Shown: piece by piece, positions 53,784-63,179 of the stretch
Layout of the letters: every line of letters begins with the position of its first letter
Position numbering within the stretch: the stretch's first letter is position 1
DNA from: Bradyrhizobium quebecense
GTDB taxonomy: Bacteria; Pseudomonadota; Alphaproteobacteria; Rhizobiales; Xanthobacteraceae
Direction: 5' to 3'
Assembly (NCBI RefSeq): GCF_013373795.3
Contig: NZ_CP088022.1
Coordinates: 6,014,001 to 6,078,000 of the forward strand
DNA length: 64,000 nt
Made by a program: the position numbers and the translations under genes
Notes under the pieces: model-generated
Databases searched by the model: none
What the model was told of the DNA's origin: nothing
What the model saw: only the letters and a program-made list of their open reading frames with translations

Positions 53784-54992
53784 CTACACGCGCTCGATGA
53801 TGGTGGCGGTGCCCATGCCGCCGCCGATGCACAGCGTCACCAGCGCCGTCTCCTTGTTGGTGCGCTCGAGCTCGTCGAGCACGGTGCCCAGGATCATCGC
53901 GCCGGTCGCCCCTAACGGATGGCCGAGCGCGATCGCGCCGCCATTGACGTTGATCTTGGCGTTGTCGATGTCGAACGCCTGGATGTAGCGCAGCACCACC
54001 GAGGCGAAGGCCTCGTTGAGCTCGAACAGGTCGATGTCCGACTTCTTCATGCCGGAACGCTCGAACAGCTTTTCGGTGACGTCGACCGGGCCGGTCAGCA
54101 TCATCGCAGGCTCCGAGCCGATATTGGCGAACGCGCGGATTTTTGCGCGCGGCTTCAGGCCGTGTTTCGCGCCTGCCTCCTTGCTGCCGAGCAGCACGGC
54201 GCCGGCGCCGTCGACGATGCCGGAGGAATTGCCGGCGTGATGCACGTAATTGACCTTCTCGACCTCGGGGTGCGACTGGATCGCCACCGCGTCGAAACCG
54301 GCCATCGCCGCCATCGCCGCGAAGGACGGCTGCAGCTGCGCCAGCGACTGCATCGTCGTGGTCGGGCGCATGTGCTCGTCCTTGGCCAGGATGGTCAGGC
54401 CGTTGATGTCCTTGACCGGCACCACCGACTTGTTGAAGCGACCTTCGTCCCAGGCCTTGGCCGCACGCTGCTGGCTCTGCACGGCATAGGCATCGACGTC
54501 GTCGCGCGAAAAACCGTATTTGGTCGCGATCAGATCGGCCGAGATGCCCTGCGGCATGAAATAGGCCGGCACCGCCATCGAGGGATCCATCGGCCATGCG
54601 CCGCCGGAGGCACCGATGCCGACGCGGCTCATCGATTCGGCGCCGCCGCCGATCACGAGCTCATGCTGGCCGCTCATGATCTGGGCCGCGGCGAAGTTCA
54701 CGGCATCGAGGCCGGAAGCGCAGAAGCGGCTGATCTGCACGCCCGGCACCTTCTTGCCGAGACCGGCCTTCAGCGCGGCGAAGCGGGCGATGTCGGAGCC
54801 GGCCTCGCCGACCGGATCGACCACGCCGAGGATGACGTCGTCGACGGAGTCCTCGGGCAGATTGTTGCGCTCCTTGAGCGACTTCAGCGGCACCGTGGCG
54901 AGCGCCAGCGCGGTGACCTCGTGGAGCGCGCCATCGGCCTTGCCGCGGCCGCGCGGGGTACGAACGTGATCGTAGATGTATGCCTCAGGCAT
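53784..54992 (-). CDS. Acetyl-CoA C-acetyltransferase (thiolase, FadA-like)
   Basis: A 402-residue thiolase, the last step of beta-oxidation. The nucleophile is Cys91 ([20 protein letters not shown]). [15 protein letters not shown], the His in [20 protein letters not shown] and the second Cys in [18 protein letters not shown] complete the active site. It precedes the FadJ-like gene, and the acyl-CoA dehydrogenase gene precedes it across a 137-bp gap with a hairpin. Confidence 0.94.
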   Translation of the reverse strand: MPEAYIYDHVRTPRGRGKADGALHEVTALALATVPLKSLKERNNLPEDSVDDVILGVVDPVGEAGSDIARFAALKAGLGKKVPGVQISRFCASGLDAVNFAAAQIMSGQHELVIGGGAESMSRVGIGASGGAWPMDPSMAVPAYFMPQGISADLIATKYGFSRDDVDAYAVQSQQRAAKAWDEGRFNKSVVPVKDINGLTILAKDEHMRPTTTMQSLAQLQPSFAAMAAMAGFDAVAIQSHPEVEKVNYVHHAGNSSGIVDGAGAVLLGSKEAGAKHGLKPRAKIRAFANIGSEPAMMLTGPVDVTEKLFERSGMKKSDIDLFELNEAFASVVLRYIQAFDIDNAKINVNGGAIALGHPLGATGAMILGTVLDELERTNKETALVTLCIGGGMGTATIIERV

Positions 54993-55038
54993 GACGCCCT
55001 CCTTGATATGAGGATCATAATATATACGGAAAGAAGCG

Positions 55039-55058
55039 CCGCCGCACCGGTGCGGCGG
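55039..55058 (-). terminator. 20-bp palindrome after the acyl-CoA dehydrogenase gene
   Basis: CCGCCGCACC/GGTGCGGCGG is a perfect palindrome with no loop spacer, about 70 bp after the stop, followed on the minus strand by TTCTTTCC. It may end or weaken the transcript before the thiolase gene. Confidence 0.5.
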
Positions 55059-55078
55059 TAATTTTCAAGGCTTTCTTG

Positions 55079-55130
55079 TTTGACGCGTTTTCTTCACGCG
55101 AACCGGTATCCACTTCGCTGGAAAACGCTT
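55079..55130. repeat. Dispersed repeat (ACGCGAACCGGT family), intergenic copy
   Basis: TTTGACGCGTTTTCTTCACG, then CGAACCGGTATCCACTTCGC, then TGGAAAACGCTT. It runs up to the stop codon of the acyl-CoA dehydrogenase gene. Same unit as at 34287-34337 and 62069-62120. Confidence 0.8.
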
Positions 55131-56917
55131 CAGAACGCTTCCGCGGCCAATTCCATCGTGGTGGCGCTGCCGCTCTGGATCCGGGCCAGATGCACGGCGG
55201 TCTCCGGCAGCAGCCGCTCCATGAAGAAGCGGCCGGTCACGAGCTTGGTGTTGAGATAGGGCGTGGCGCCGGCGGCGGCCTTGTCCTGCGCCACCTTGGC
55301 CATCTTCGCCCACATGTAGCCGAGCGCGACGAGGCCGAACAATTTCATGAAATCGGTCGCGGCGGCGCCGGCATTGTCGGGCTTGGTCAGCGCGTTCTGC
55401 ATCAGCCAGCCGGTGGCCTGCTGCAGATGGCCGAGCGCGGTGGAGAGCGGGGTAATGAACGGCTTCATCGCCTCGTCGCCGCCATGCTCCTTGGCGAAGG
55501 CCGCGACCTCGCCGAAGAATGCCATCGCGGCGCGGCCGCCGTCGCGCGGCAGCTTGCGGCCGACCAGGTCGAGCGCCTGGATACCGTTGGCGCCCTCATA
55601 GATCATCGCGATGCGGGCATCGCGCACGAACTGCTCCATGCCGTGCTCGGCGATATAGCCGTGGCCGCCGAACATCTGCTGCGCGGAAACCGTGTTGGCG
55701 AAGCCGGTGTCGGTCAGAACGCCCTTCAGCACCGGCGTCATCAGGCCCATGTGATCGTCGGCGGCCTGGCGGTCCTTCGGGTCGTTGGAGCGGTGCGCGA
55801 CGTCGCTCTTCAGCGCGGTCCACACCACCATGGCGCGCGCCGCCTCGTTGAAGGCGCGGATCGTGAGCAGCGTGCGACGCACGTCGGGATGCACGATGAT
55901 CGGATCGGCCGGCTTGTCGGCCGCCTTGACGCCGGTCAACGAGCGGCCCTGCAGGCGCTCGCGCGCATAGGCGACCGCGTTCTGATAGGCGACCTCGGAC
56001 TGCGCGAGGCCCTGCACGGCGACGCCGAGGCGAGCCTCGTTCATCATCACGAACATGCCCTGCATGCCCTTGTTCTCTTCGCCGATCAGCCAGCCGGTGG
56101 CGTTGTCGTAGTTCATCACACAGGTGGAATTGCCGTGGATGCCCATCTTGTGCTCGATCGAGCCGCAGGTGACGCCGTTGCGCTGGCCGAGCGAGCCGTC
56201 GGCATTGACCAGCACCTTGGGAACGACGAACAGCGAGACGCCCTTGATGCCGGCCGGCGCGCCTTCGATGCGCGCCAGCACCAGGTGGATGATGTTCTCG
56301 GCGAGGTCGTGCTCGCCGGCGGAGATGAAGATCTTGGTGCCCGTGATCTTGAAGCTGCCGTCGGCCTGGCGCACCGCCTTGGTGCGGAGCAGACCGAGAT
56401 CGGTGCCGCACTGCGGCTCGGTCAGGTTCATGGTGCCGGTCCACTCGCCGGCAACCATCTTCGGCACATAGGTCTTCTTCTGCTCGGGGGTGCCGTGCAC
56501 CAGGAGCGCGGCGGTCGCGCCCATGGTCAGCCCGCCATACATCGAGAATGCCATGTTGGCGGAGATCTGGAATTCGTTGACCGCCTGCGAGAGCGTCACC
56601 GGCAGGCCCTGGCCGCCAAATTCAGTCGGCGCCGACAGGCCGAGCCAGCCGCCTTCGGCGACCTGCCTGAAGGCTTCCTTGAAGCCTTTCGGCGTGGTGA
56701 CGCTGCCGTCGTCATTGCGCTTGCAGCCTTCGAGATCGCCTGTGCGATTGAGCGGCTGCAACACCTCTTCGCTGAGCTTGGCGGCCTCGCCGAGGATCGC
56801 CTCGCGCACATCGGCCGACGCATCGGTAAAGCCGGGAAGATTGCCGTAGCGATCGATCTGGAAAACGTCGTTCAACAGGAAGCTGACGTCTTCGACGGGG
56901 GCTTTGTAGGTCGGCAT
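55130..56917 (-). CDS. Acyl-CoA dehydrogenase (FadE/long form)
   Basis: A 595-residue flavoprotein catalysing the first step of beta-oxidation. The N-terminus MPTYKAPVEDVSFLLNDVFQ belongs to the extended ACAD subfamily. FAD/substrate motifs: LTEPQCGTDLGLLRTKAVRQ, FKITGTKIFISAGEHDLAEN. The catalytic Glu is in IAMIYEGANGIQALDLVGRK. The C-terminal about 150 residues are the extra helical domain of this form. A dispersed repeat touches the stop codon. The ATG at 56917 matches the conserved start. Confidence 0.94.
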   Translation of the reverse strand: MPTYKAPVEDVSFLLNDVFQIDRYGNLPGFTDASADVREAILGEAAKLSEEVLQPLNRTGDLEGCKRNDDGSVTTPKGFKEAFRQVAEGGWLGLSAPTEFGGQGLPVTLSQAVNEFQISANMAFSMYGGLTMGATAALLVHGTPEQKKTYVPKMVAGEWTGTMNLTEPQCGTDLGLLRTKAVRQADGSFKITGTKIFISAGEHDLAENIIHLVLARIEGAPAGIKGVSLFVVPKVLVNADGSLGQRNGVTCGSIEHKMGIHGNSTCVMNYDNATGWLIGEENKGMQGMFVMMNEARLGVAVQGLAQSEVAYQNAVAYARERLQGRSLTGVKAADKPADPIIVHPDVRRTLLTIRAFNEAARAMVVWTALKSDVAHRSNDPKDRQAADDHMGLMTPVLKGVLTDTGFANTVSAQQMFGGHGYIAEHGMEQFVRDARIAMIYEGANGIQALDLVGRKLPRDGGRAAMAFFGEVAAFAKEHGGDEAMKPFITPLSTALGHLQQATGWLMQNALTKPDNAGAAATDFMKLFGLVALGYMWAKMAKVAQDKAAAGATPYLNTKLVTGRFFMERLLPETAVHLARIQSGSATTMELAAEAF

Positions 56918-57025
56918 GCTGATCTCCCGGCTGGCTCGCGGTCGCACGCGCGACCGATGTTGCGCAGCTTGTCCTTGGGTTTGTTGGAACGGACCTTATC
57001 CGGTTCGGGAGGTCCGCGGCAGGTC

Positions 57026-57442
57026 CTAGCGAGACTGTGATTGCGACGTTGCGCCGCTCTGCTTCATCAACTCCTCGCCCATCATCCGATGCAGCAGGTT
57101 GATCGCCTTGAGCGGGCGCACCATCACCTTGAAATGCGTGATCCGGCCGTCACCGTCGAACGTGATGATGTCGACGCCGTTCAGCTTGATGCCTTCGATC
57201 TCGTTCTCGAATTCGAGCACCGCGCCGGTGTCGTTGCGCCACTCGCCGAGATACTTGAAGGTCGGGCCGCCGAGCACCTTGGCGGCGCTGGTGAGATATT
57301 TGAAGGTGATGTCGCGGCCGCGCTGCGGCGTGTGCACGACCGGGCTTTCGAACACCGCGTCGGGATGCAGCAGATCCCACAGAGCGGCGGTATCGTGGGA
57401 CTTCATGTAGGCGTACCACTTGTCGAGGCCCGGCTTGCTCAT
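57026..57442 (-). CDS. SnoaL/NTF2-like protein
   Basis: A 138-residue single-domain protein of the SnoaL/NTF2-like fold. It begins MSKPGLDKWYAYMKSHDTAA, with LWDLLHPDAVFESPVVHTPQ, GEWRNDTGAVLEFENEIEGI and KLNGVDIITFDGDGRITHFK. Members are polyketide cyclases, isomerases or binding domains; the activity here is unknown. First gene of the minus-strand beta-oxidation group, 108 bp before the acyl-CoA dehydrogenase gene, and divergent from the PadR regulator. Confidence 0.8.
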   Translation of the reverse strand: MSKPGLDKWYAYMKSHDTAALWDLLHPDAVFESPVVHTPQRGRDITFKYLTSAAKVLGGPTFKYLGEWRNDTGAVLEFENEIEGIKLNGVDIITFDGDGRITHFKVMVRPLKAINLLHRMMGEELMKQSGATSQSQSR

Positions 57443-57519
57443 TCGGACGTCTCCTGCGGCAGGGGGTTTAAGAAGCCTGAACATCGGCCGCGCGCGACAA
57501 GGCGGCACGCCGATCACCA

Positions 57520-57553
57520 TATGCATATTGACGCATATGCACAGTAACGCATA
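57520..57553. promoter_or_regulatory. Predicted PadR operator region
   Basis: The short divergent gap has repeated GCATA/TATGC elements: TATGCATA (57520-57527), GCATATGC (57533-57540) and GCATA (57549-57553). The first two are palindromes 13 bp apart. They lie between the SnoaL-like and PadR genes and fit PadR-type sites, but are not tested. Confidence 0.5.
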
Positions 57554-57606
57554 AAGTCAAGCGAACTTCAGAATGGCGAACTCGGGAACTGAGATGGAGG
57601 TGGGCG

Positions 57607-58194
57607 TTGGCACTCGGTGACGCAATCCTCGCCTGCCTCACGGAACGTCCGATGACGGGCTATGAGCTCGCCAAGACGTTCGACGCCTCGATCGGCTTCT
57701 TCTGGAAGGCCGACCATCAGCAGATCTACCGCGAGCTCTCCCGCCTGCGCGACAAGGGCCATGTCCAGGGCCGCGAGGTGGTGCAATCCGGCAAGCCGAA
57801 CAAGCTGGTCTACACGCTGACGGCCGAGGGCCGCGCGGCGCTGAAGCACTGGGCGGCGCGGCCGAGCGTTCCGCCCTCGATCAAGGACGACCTCTTGGTC
57901 CGGCTCTACGCGCTCGACTGCGTCGACATCGAGCCGCTGCGCACCGACCTGATGGCGCGGCTGGAGCATCACCGCGACCGCTATGAGCGCTACGAGCGCC
58001 TGCTCAACAAGCGCTTTCCCGACGGCACCGCACCGCCGGCCGATGTCGGCAAGATGCTCAGTCTGCGTCTCGGGATGCGCCATGAGCGCATGGTGGTGGA
58101 GTGGTGCGAGGAGGCGCTCGACGCGCTGTCGGCGATGTCCGGCCGCAGCAATGTGCTGCCGCTCGACGACGGCAAGCGCGAAGGCAACGGCTAG
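57607..58194 (+). CDS. PadR-family transcriptional regulator
   Basis: A 195-residue regulator starting at TTG with a strong ribosome site (GGAGGTGGGCG). The winged-helix domain reads LGDAILACLTERPMTGYELA, KTFDASIGFFWKADHQQIYR and ELSRLRDKGHVQGREVVQSG. The C-terminal helical domain (EHHRDRYERYERLLNKRFPD) is for dimerisation, as in the Vir-type subgroup. It is divergent from the beta-oxidation group and is the likely repressor of that group and of itself. Confidence 0.9.
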   Translation: MALGDAILACLTERPMTGYELAKTFDASIGFFWKADHQQIYRELSRLRDKGHVQGREVVQSGKPNKLVYTLTAEGRAALKHWAARPSVPPSIKDDLLVRLYALDCVDIEPLRTDLMARLEHHRDRYERYERLLNKRFPDGTAPPADVGKMLSLRLGMRHERMVVEWCEEALDALSAMSGRSNVLPLDDGKREGNG

Positions 58195-58472
58195 AAACAA
58201 ATCTCAGGTCATGTTTTGCGCGTGCCGACACGCGACGCGGAATCCGCTTTGCCGGAAAGCGATAGGCGTGTCCTGATCCGGCGCAACAGGTTCCCGGATT
58301 CCCTAACTTTAAGGCCCGCCGGCCGCATTCCTTAACCCGTTATTTACCGTGACGGGAAAAAGTCAGCAGCTGAAGCAGACGACCAGCGCAGAATTCGATT
58401 GTCTCTTAACGGGAATGCGCGGGGAGGCTGCGGGCGCAGGGTGTAGCGCCGGAGTCGGGACCGGACGGAATC

Positions 58473-61400
58473 ATGAATTCGCGCGTATCGTGGAGTGTTG
58501 ACGGCATCGATCCCTCCGTCCGCGACAGGGCCGAGGCGGCTGCGCGCCGCGCCGGCATGTCGCTGAACGACTGGCTCAACTCCACCGTAGGCGAACCGAG
58601 CCCGCCGGATTGGCGCATGGCGCACGAGCAACGGCAGCCGATGCCGAGCCGGGAAAGCCGCGAGGTCGCCGATATCCATCAGCGGCTCGACGCGATCACC
58701 CGCCAGATCGAACAGATTGCAAAGCCAATGTCGCGCGCCGAAGCCGTGCGCGCCGAAGTGCCGCGCGGCCAGCCCGCCGTCGCACGGCAGCTGAACGACG
58801 CGATTTCGCGCCTCGATGCGCGGCTGTCGCAGATTTCGCGACCGCAGCCGGCGCGCGAGCCGCAACCCCAGCCGATGCGTGAAGCGCAGATGCAGCGGGA
58901 GCCGCAGATGCAGGACCGGCAACTGGAGGAAAGGCTGCGCCAGGCGGAAGCGGTCGAGCGCGCCGCAGCCCAGGTCTACCGCCCCTCGCCGCCGCTGAGC
59001 CCGGCCTCGTTCGATTCCGCGATCGCGGAGATCGCCGCGCGCCAGAACGAGCTCGACGGATCAGCGCAACGGCAGATGCCGCCGCGTAGCGCACCGCCGA
59101 TGCCGCAAGCGGCGCCGCCGATGGCCGCCTATGCGCCGCCGCCGGCTGCGCCGGCCGGGCCCGATTTCTCCTCGCTCGAGCGGCACCTGCTCAAGATCAC
59201 GAGCCAGATCGAGGCACTGCAGCGGCCCGATCATATCGAGCAATCGATCGCGGCCTTCCGCGGCGAGCTTGCCGAAATCCGCCAGGCGATCACCGAGGCG
59301 ATGCCGCGCCGCGCGATCGAATCGATCGAGAACGAGATCCGTTCGCTGCATCACCGGATCGACGAGATCCGCCAGGACAGCAGCAACGGCCAGGGCCAGG
59401 TGATTACCGGCATCGAACGCGCGCTGGCGGAAATCCGCGAGGCGCTGCGCACGCTGACGCCCGCCGAGCAGCTGACCGGCTATGACGAGGCGATCCGCAA
59501 TCTCGGCGCCAAGCTCGACATGATCCTGCGCGCCAACGACGATCCGTCGACGGTGCACCAGCTCGAGAGCGCGATCGCCGCGCTGCGCGCCATCGTCTCC
59601 AATGTCGCCTCCAACGACGCGCTGCTGCAGCTCTCCGGGGACGTGCATGCGCTGGCCGCGAAGGTCGACCAGCTGTCGCAGATGTCGCGCGCCGAGTCCC
59701 ACGTCGATGCCTTCGCCGGGATCGAGCAGCGCATCGCCGCATTGGCCTCGACGCTGGAAACCCGCGAGCGGCCGGTCGCTGGCTACGACAATACCGACGC
59801 CATCGAGGGCGCCCTGCGCTCGCTGTCGGAGCGGATCGACCGCCTGCAGGTCGGCAACGACAGCTCCTCGGCGTTCACCCATCTCGAGCAGCGCGTCTCC
59901 TATCTGCTCGAGCGCCTGGAATCCGCCGACCAGCGCTCCGGCAATCTCGGCCCGGTCGAGGAAGGGCTGCATGACATCATGCGGCACCTCGAGGCGCAGC
60001 ACGCCCACATCGCCTCTCTGGCCGAAGCCACCCGCAACAACATCAACACCGCCGCGCCGCAGCCGATGATGGACAGCGGCATCGTCGACCTGGTGAAGCG
60101 CGAACTGTCCGACATCCGCTTCAGCCAGTCGGAAACCGATCGCCGCACCCAGGATTCGCTGGAGACCGTTCACAACACGCTCGGTCATGTCGTCGATCGG
60201 CTGGCGATGATCGAGAACGATCTGCGCACCGTACGCACCGCGCCGCCGCCGGCCCCTGCGCCGGCCGAACCGCGGATGGAAGCACCGCGCATGGAGATGC
60301 CGCGCGCGGCGATGCCGCAGCCGGTCGCGCAGCCCCAACCTGAATCGTACAGGCCTGAATCGTACCGGCCCGAATTGCCCAATCCTGCGCTGGCGCAGGA
60401 GCACTTCATGTCCGCGCCGCGCGAATTCCATGCCGCGCAGCCGGTCGAGACCGCGCCGCCGCCGCTGCCGCCGCGCGCGATCAGCGAGATCCTCGAGCCG
60501 CATGCCGCCTCCGCGCGCGCCGCGATCGCGCCGGATCTGCCGCCGGATCATCCGCTCGAGCCGGGCACACGCCCCTCGGGCCGCGCGTCGTCGCCGTCGG
60601 AGCGGATCGCGGACTCCGAGCGCGCGATCTCTGATCTTCCCGCCGGCAAGAAGGAGCCGGTCTCGACCTCGAGCTTCATCGCCGCCGCGCGCCGCGCCGC
60701 GCAGGCCGCCGCCGCGCAGCCCGTCAACGACAAGGCCGCGCGTGCAGCGAGCAAGGCCGCCGCCAAGGCCAAGGAGAAGGCCGACAAGGCTGCGAAGGCC
60801 GCGGCCGGCAAGGCCGGCGCGCCGGCGACTGGCGCGTCGGAGACCCAGCCTTCGACCATCACCTCCAAGATCCGCTCGCTGCTGGTCGGCGCGAGCGTGG
60901 TCGTGATCCTGCTCTCGACCGCCAAGATGGCGATGAACCTGCTCGACACCAGCTCCGCGCCGCAGACGCCGGCGATCGAGCACAGCGAGCCGGCCGCGCC
61001 CCCCGTGCAGCCGCCCGCCGAGAACTCTGTCGTCCCAGCACCGGCTGCGCCGTCCGGCACGCCCAGGCCGTCAGCGCCTGGGCCGTCGATGACCTCGCCG
61101 ACTCCGCTCGGCCGCCAGTCCAACAACTCGGCGGCGCCGAACACGCTCGACAGCGCGCAGGTCACGATCCCTCAGGCTCCCGCGCCCGCCGCGGCGCCGG
61201 AGCCGGCCGCGGCACCGGTCGCCGCCGCCAGCGATATCACCGGCACGATTCCGACCGCGCCGCCGCTCGGCGGCAAGCTCGCCACGATCCAGATTCCGGC
61301 GGGCGAGAAGCTGCCCGACGCGATCGGCGGTCCGGCGTTGCGCACGGCTGCGATCAAGGGCGATGCGGCCGCGGCTTACGAGGTCGGCGTCCGCTTTGCC

Positions 61401-62021
61401 GAGGGCAAGGGCGTGCCCGCCAATGTCGACGAGGCGGCCAAATGGTATGGCCGCGCGGCACAGGCCGGCGTGGTGCCCGCGATGTTCCGGCTCGGCACCT
61501 TCTACGAGAAGGGCCTCAGCGTGAAGCGCGATTTCGATGTCGCACGGCGCTACTACGTGCAGGCCGCCGAGCGCGGCAATGCCAAGGCGATGCATAACCT
61601 CGCCGTGCTCGACGCCGATGGCGGCGGCAAGGGCGCCGACTACAAGAGCGCGGCGCAGTGGTTCCGCAAGGCGGCCGATCGCGGCGTCGCCGACAGCCAG
61701 GTCAACCTCGGCATCCTCTATGCCCGCGGCATCGGGGTCGAACAGAACCTCGCAGAATCCTTCAAGTGGTTCAGCCTTGCGGCCGCACAGGGCGACGCCG
61801 ACGCCGGTCACAAGCGCGACGATATCGCCAAGCGGCTCGACCCGCAGTCGCTGGCCGCAGCGAAGCTTGCGATCCAGACCTTTACCCCCGAGCCGCAGCC
61901 GAGCGATGCGGTCAACGTGCCGGCCCCGGCCGGCGGCTGGGACGGCGCGCCGGTGCAGCCCGCGGCGGCGAAGTCCGTCAAGCCACCGTCGAAGCGGACC
62001 GCGGCGCTGACCGCACACTAG
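58473..62021 (+). CDS. podJ: PodJ-like polarity/localisation protein with Sel1 repeats
   Basis: A 1182-residue single-pass inner-membrane protein. The N-terminus (SWSVDGIDPSVRDRAEAAAR, RRAGMSLNDWLNSTVGEPSP) resembles PodJ-like proteins. A very long cytoplasmic region is Gln/Ala/Pro-rich with coiled coils (about residues 60-640) and an Ala/Lys-rich segment before the helix LVGASVVVILLSTAKMAMNL (about 803-823). After a Pro-rich periplasmic stretch, four to five Sel1-like repeats (about 965-1130) follow, e.g. AAKWYGRAAQAGVVPAMFRL and ARRYYVQAAERGNAKAMHNL. In Caulobacter PodJ recruits polar proteins. No close partners are encoded nearby. Confidence 0.85.
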   Translation: MNSRVSWSVDGIDPSVRDRAEAAARRAGMSLNDWLNSTVGEPSPPDWRMAHEQRQPMPSRESREVADIHQRLDAITRQIEQIAKPMSRAEAVRAEVPRGQPAVARQLNDAISRLDARLSQISRPQPAREPQPQPMREAQMQREPQMQDRQLEERLRQAEAVERAAAQVYRPSPPLSPASFDSAIAEIAARQNELDGSAQRQMPPRSAPPMPQAAPPMAAYAPPPAAPAGPDFSSLERHLLKITSQIEALQRPDHIEQSIAAFRGELAEIRQAITEAMPRRAIESIENEIRSLHHRIDEIRQDSSNGQGQVITGIERALAEIREALRTLTPAEQLTGYDEAIRNLGAKLDMILRANDDPSTVHQLESAIAALRAIVSNVASNDALLQLSGDVHALAAKVDQLSQMSRAESHVDAFAGIEQRIAALASTLETRERPVAGYDNTDAIEGALRSLSERIDRLQVGNDSSSAFTHLEQRVSYLLERLESADQRSGNLGPVEEGLHDIMRHLEAQHAHIASLAEATRNNINTAAPQPMMDSGIVDLVKRELSDIRFSQSETDRRTQDSLETVHNTLGHVVDRLAMIENDLRTVRTAPPPAPAPAEPRMEAPRMEMPRAAMPQPVAQPQPESYRPESYRPELPNPALAQEHFMSAPREFHAAQPVETAPPPLPPRAISEILEPHAASARAAIAPDLPPDHPLEPGTRPSGRASSPSERIADSERAISDLPAGKKEPVSTSSFIAAARRAAQAAAAQPVNDKAARAASKAAAKAKEKADKAAKAAAGKAGAPATGASETQPSTITSKIRSLLVGASVVVILLSTAKMAMNLLDTSSAPQTPAIEHSEPAAPPVQPPAENSVVPAPAAPSGTPRPSAPGPSMTSPTPLGRQSNNSAAPNTLDSAQVTIPQAPAPAAAPEPAAAPVAAASDITGTIPTAPPLGGKLATIQIPAGEKLPDAIGGPALRTAAIKGDAAAAYEVGVRFAEGKGVPANVDEAAKWYGRAAQAGVVPAMFRLGTFYEKGLSVKRDFDVARRYYVQAAERGNAKAMHNLAVLDADGGGKGADYKSAAQWFRKAADRGVADSQVNLGILYARGIGVEQNLAESFKWFSLAAAQGDADAGHKRDDIAKRLDPQSLAAAKLAIQTFTPEPQPSDAVNVPAPAGGWDGAPVQPAAAKSVKPPSKRTAALTAH

Positions 62022-62061
62022 AGCATTTTCGGTTCTGATTGAATCAGAACCGAAGCTCTAG
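62020..62061. repeat. Palindromic element after podJ
   Basis: AGAGCATTTTCGGTTCTGATT and AATCAGAACCGAAGCTCT form an interrupted inverted repeat overlapping the last base of the podJ stop. It can serve as a terminator and is followed at once by the 62069-62120 repeat. Confidence 0.7.
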
Positions 62062-62068
62062 ATTCTTG

Positions 62069-62120
62069 TTTTGATGCGTTTTCTTCACGCGAACCGGTGT
62101 CCACTTCGCTCGAAAACGCT
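62069..62120. repeat. Dispersed repeat (ACGCGAACCGGT family), third copy
   Basis: TTTTGATGCGTTTTCTTCAC, then GCGAACCGGTGTCCACTTCG, then CTCGAAAACGCT. It is in tandem with the palindrome at 62020-62061, forming a composite element of about 100 bp. Confidence 0.8.
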
Positions 62121-62249
62121 CTAAATCGAACTCATTTGAAAGCTGCTGCGACGCCTTGGCGGCGCCGCTGTCCTATCCCTCCGCCCTTCCGCCGTGTAGA
62201 CAGGCGCAAAACCCCGCGCCAATTGCGCATGCGTTCCGGAGGGTCAGGC

Positions 62250-63125
62250 TTGTCTGTCGACGATCGTCAGGATGATGGAACGGGCCATCGTTCGTCGCCG
62301 ACCGGTCCCCGCGTCGCGCCGCCGCGTCAGACGCCGTCGCCATTTGCCGCGCCTCCCAAGCCTCGGCCTTCTCCTCCACCTTCCCCTCGGCCTCCACCCC
62401 CGCAATGGCAAGGACAAGAGAACGTCGCATCGCCGCCCCGCACCTTCCGGTTCTCGCTCTGGTCGGTCATCATCTTCGTGCTGCTGGTGTCGAGCGTTGC
62501 CATTCAGGCCTATCGCGACCTGTCGAGGCCGGGCGCGTGGGACTTCTGGCGCGAGACCTATGTTGCGGCGAGCATGAATTCGGCGGTGATTTCCGACGTC
62601 GACATCGACGGGTCGGGCCGCGGCCGGCGTGCGCTTGCGATCAGCGGCACGATCGGCTCGGCCAGTGCGAGCTGGTTCCGCGACCGGCTCAGCGAGGCGC
62701 GTCTCGCACCGGGTGATGCCGTGTTGCTCTCGTCGCAGGGCGGTGCGCTGAATCAGGCGGCGATCATGGGCGAGGTCATCCGCACCCATGGGCTCGTCAC
62801 CGCCGTCGCCACATCAGACGCCTCGGGCAAGCTCCGCCCTTCTGCCTGCGCCAGCGCCTGTGTGCTGGTCTATGCCGGCGGCCAGACCCGCTATGGCATC
62901 GCGGGCTCGCGGCTCGGCGTGCATCGCTTCACGACCAGCGCACCGGTCAGCGATCCCCTCGCCGAGGCGCAACGCATCCAGGGCATGGTGCTGGGCTACA
63001 TGACCAAGATGGGCGTCTCGTCCGGGATCGTGGAAGCGATGTCGCAGACCTCGGATATCCGCTGGCTGAGCCCGAAGGAAGCGCTCGCGCTGAACCTGAT
63101 CACCAAGCCGGTCGATCGGCCCTAA
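62250..63125 (+). CDS. ClpP-like periplasmic/membrane protein (COG3904 type)
   Basis: A 291-residue protein. A Pro-rich cytoplasmic tail leads to one helix (FRFSLWSVIIFVLLVSSVAI) and a ClpP/crotonase-like domain. It has SGTIGSASASWFRDRLSEAR, AVLLSSQGGALNQAAIMGEV, SACASACVLVYAGGQTRYGI (candidate Ser in ACASAC) and SRLGVHRFTTSAPVSDPLAE (candidate His). It resembles uncharacterised alphaproteobacterial ClpP-like proteins. The TTG at 62250 is chosen because GGAGGG lies 6 bp upstream; an ATG 7 codons earlier has no ribosome site. Confidence 0.8.
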   Translation: MSVDDRQDDGTGHRSSPTGPRVAPPRQTPSPFAAPPKPRPSPPPSPRPPPPQWQGQENVASPPRTFRFSLWSVIIFVLLVSSVAIQAYRDLSRPGAWDFWRETYVAASMNSAVISDVDIDGSGRGRRALAISGTIGSASASWFRDRLSEARLAPGDAVLLSSQGGALNQAAIMGEVIRTHGLVTAVATSDASGKLRPSACASACVLVYAGGQTRYGIAGSRLGVHRFTTSAPVSDPLAEAQRIQGMVLGYMTKMGVSSGIVEAMSQTSDIRWLSPKEALALNLITKPVDRP

Positions 63126-63127
63126 GG

Positions 63128-63179
63128 CATGATCCGGAAAAGTGCGGAGCGGTTTTCCGAAAAGATCATGCTCAAACAA
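63128..63179. repeat. Dispersed repeat (GATCCGGAAAAGTG type)
   Basis: CATGATCCGGAAAAGTGCGG, then AGCGGTTTTCCGAAAAGATC and ATGCTCAAACAA. ATGATCCGGAAAA and TTTTCCGAAAAGATCATG are its facing arms. It directly follows the ClpP-like gene. The rest of 63180-63446 holds nothing I can name. Confidence 0.7.

Noticed and set aside
55039..55058. Regulator binding site at the 20-bp palindrome
   Set aside because: It lies just downstream of a stop codon with a following pyrimidine run, so a terminator or mRNA hairpin is more likely than an operator.
59061..60983. Long minus-strand open frame opposite podJ
   Set aside because: Leu/Arg/Gly-rich with no domain; podJ shows coherent coiled coils, a membrane helix and Sel1 repeats on the plus strand.
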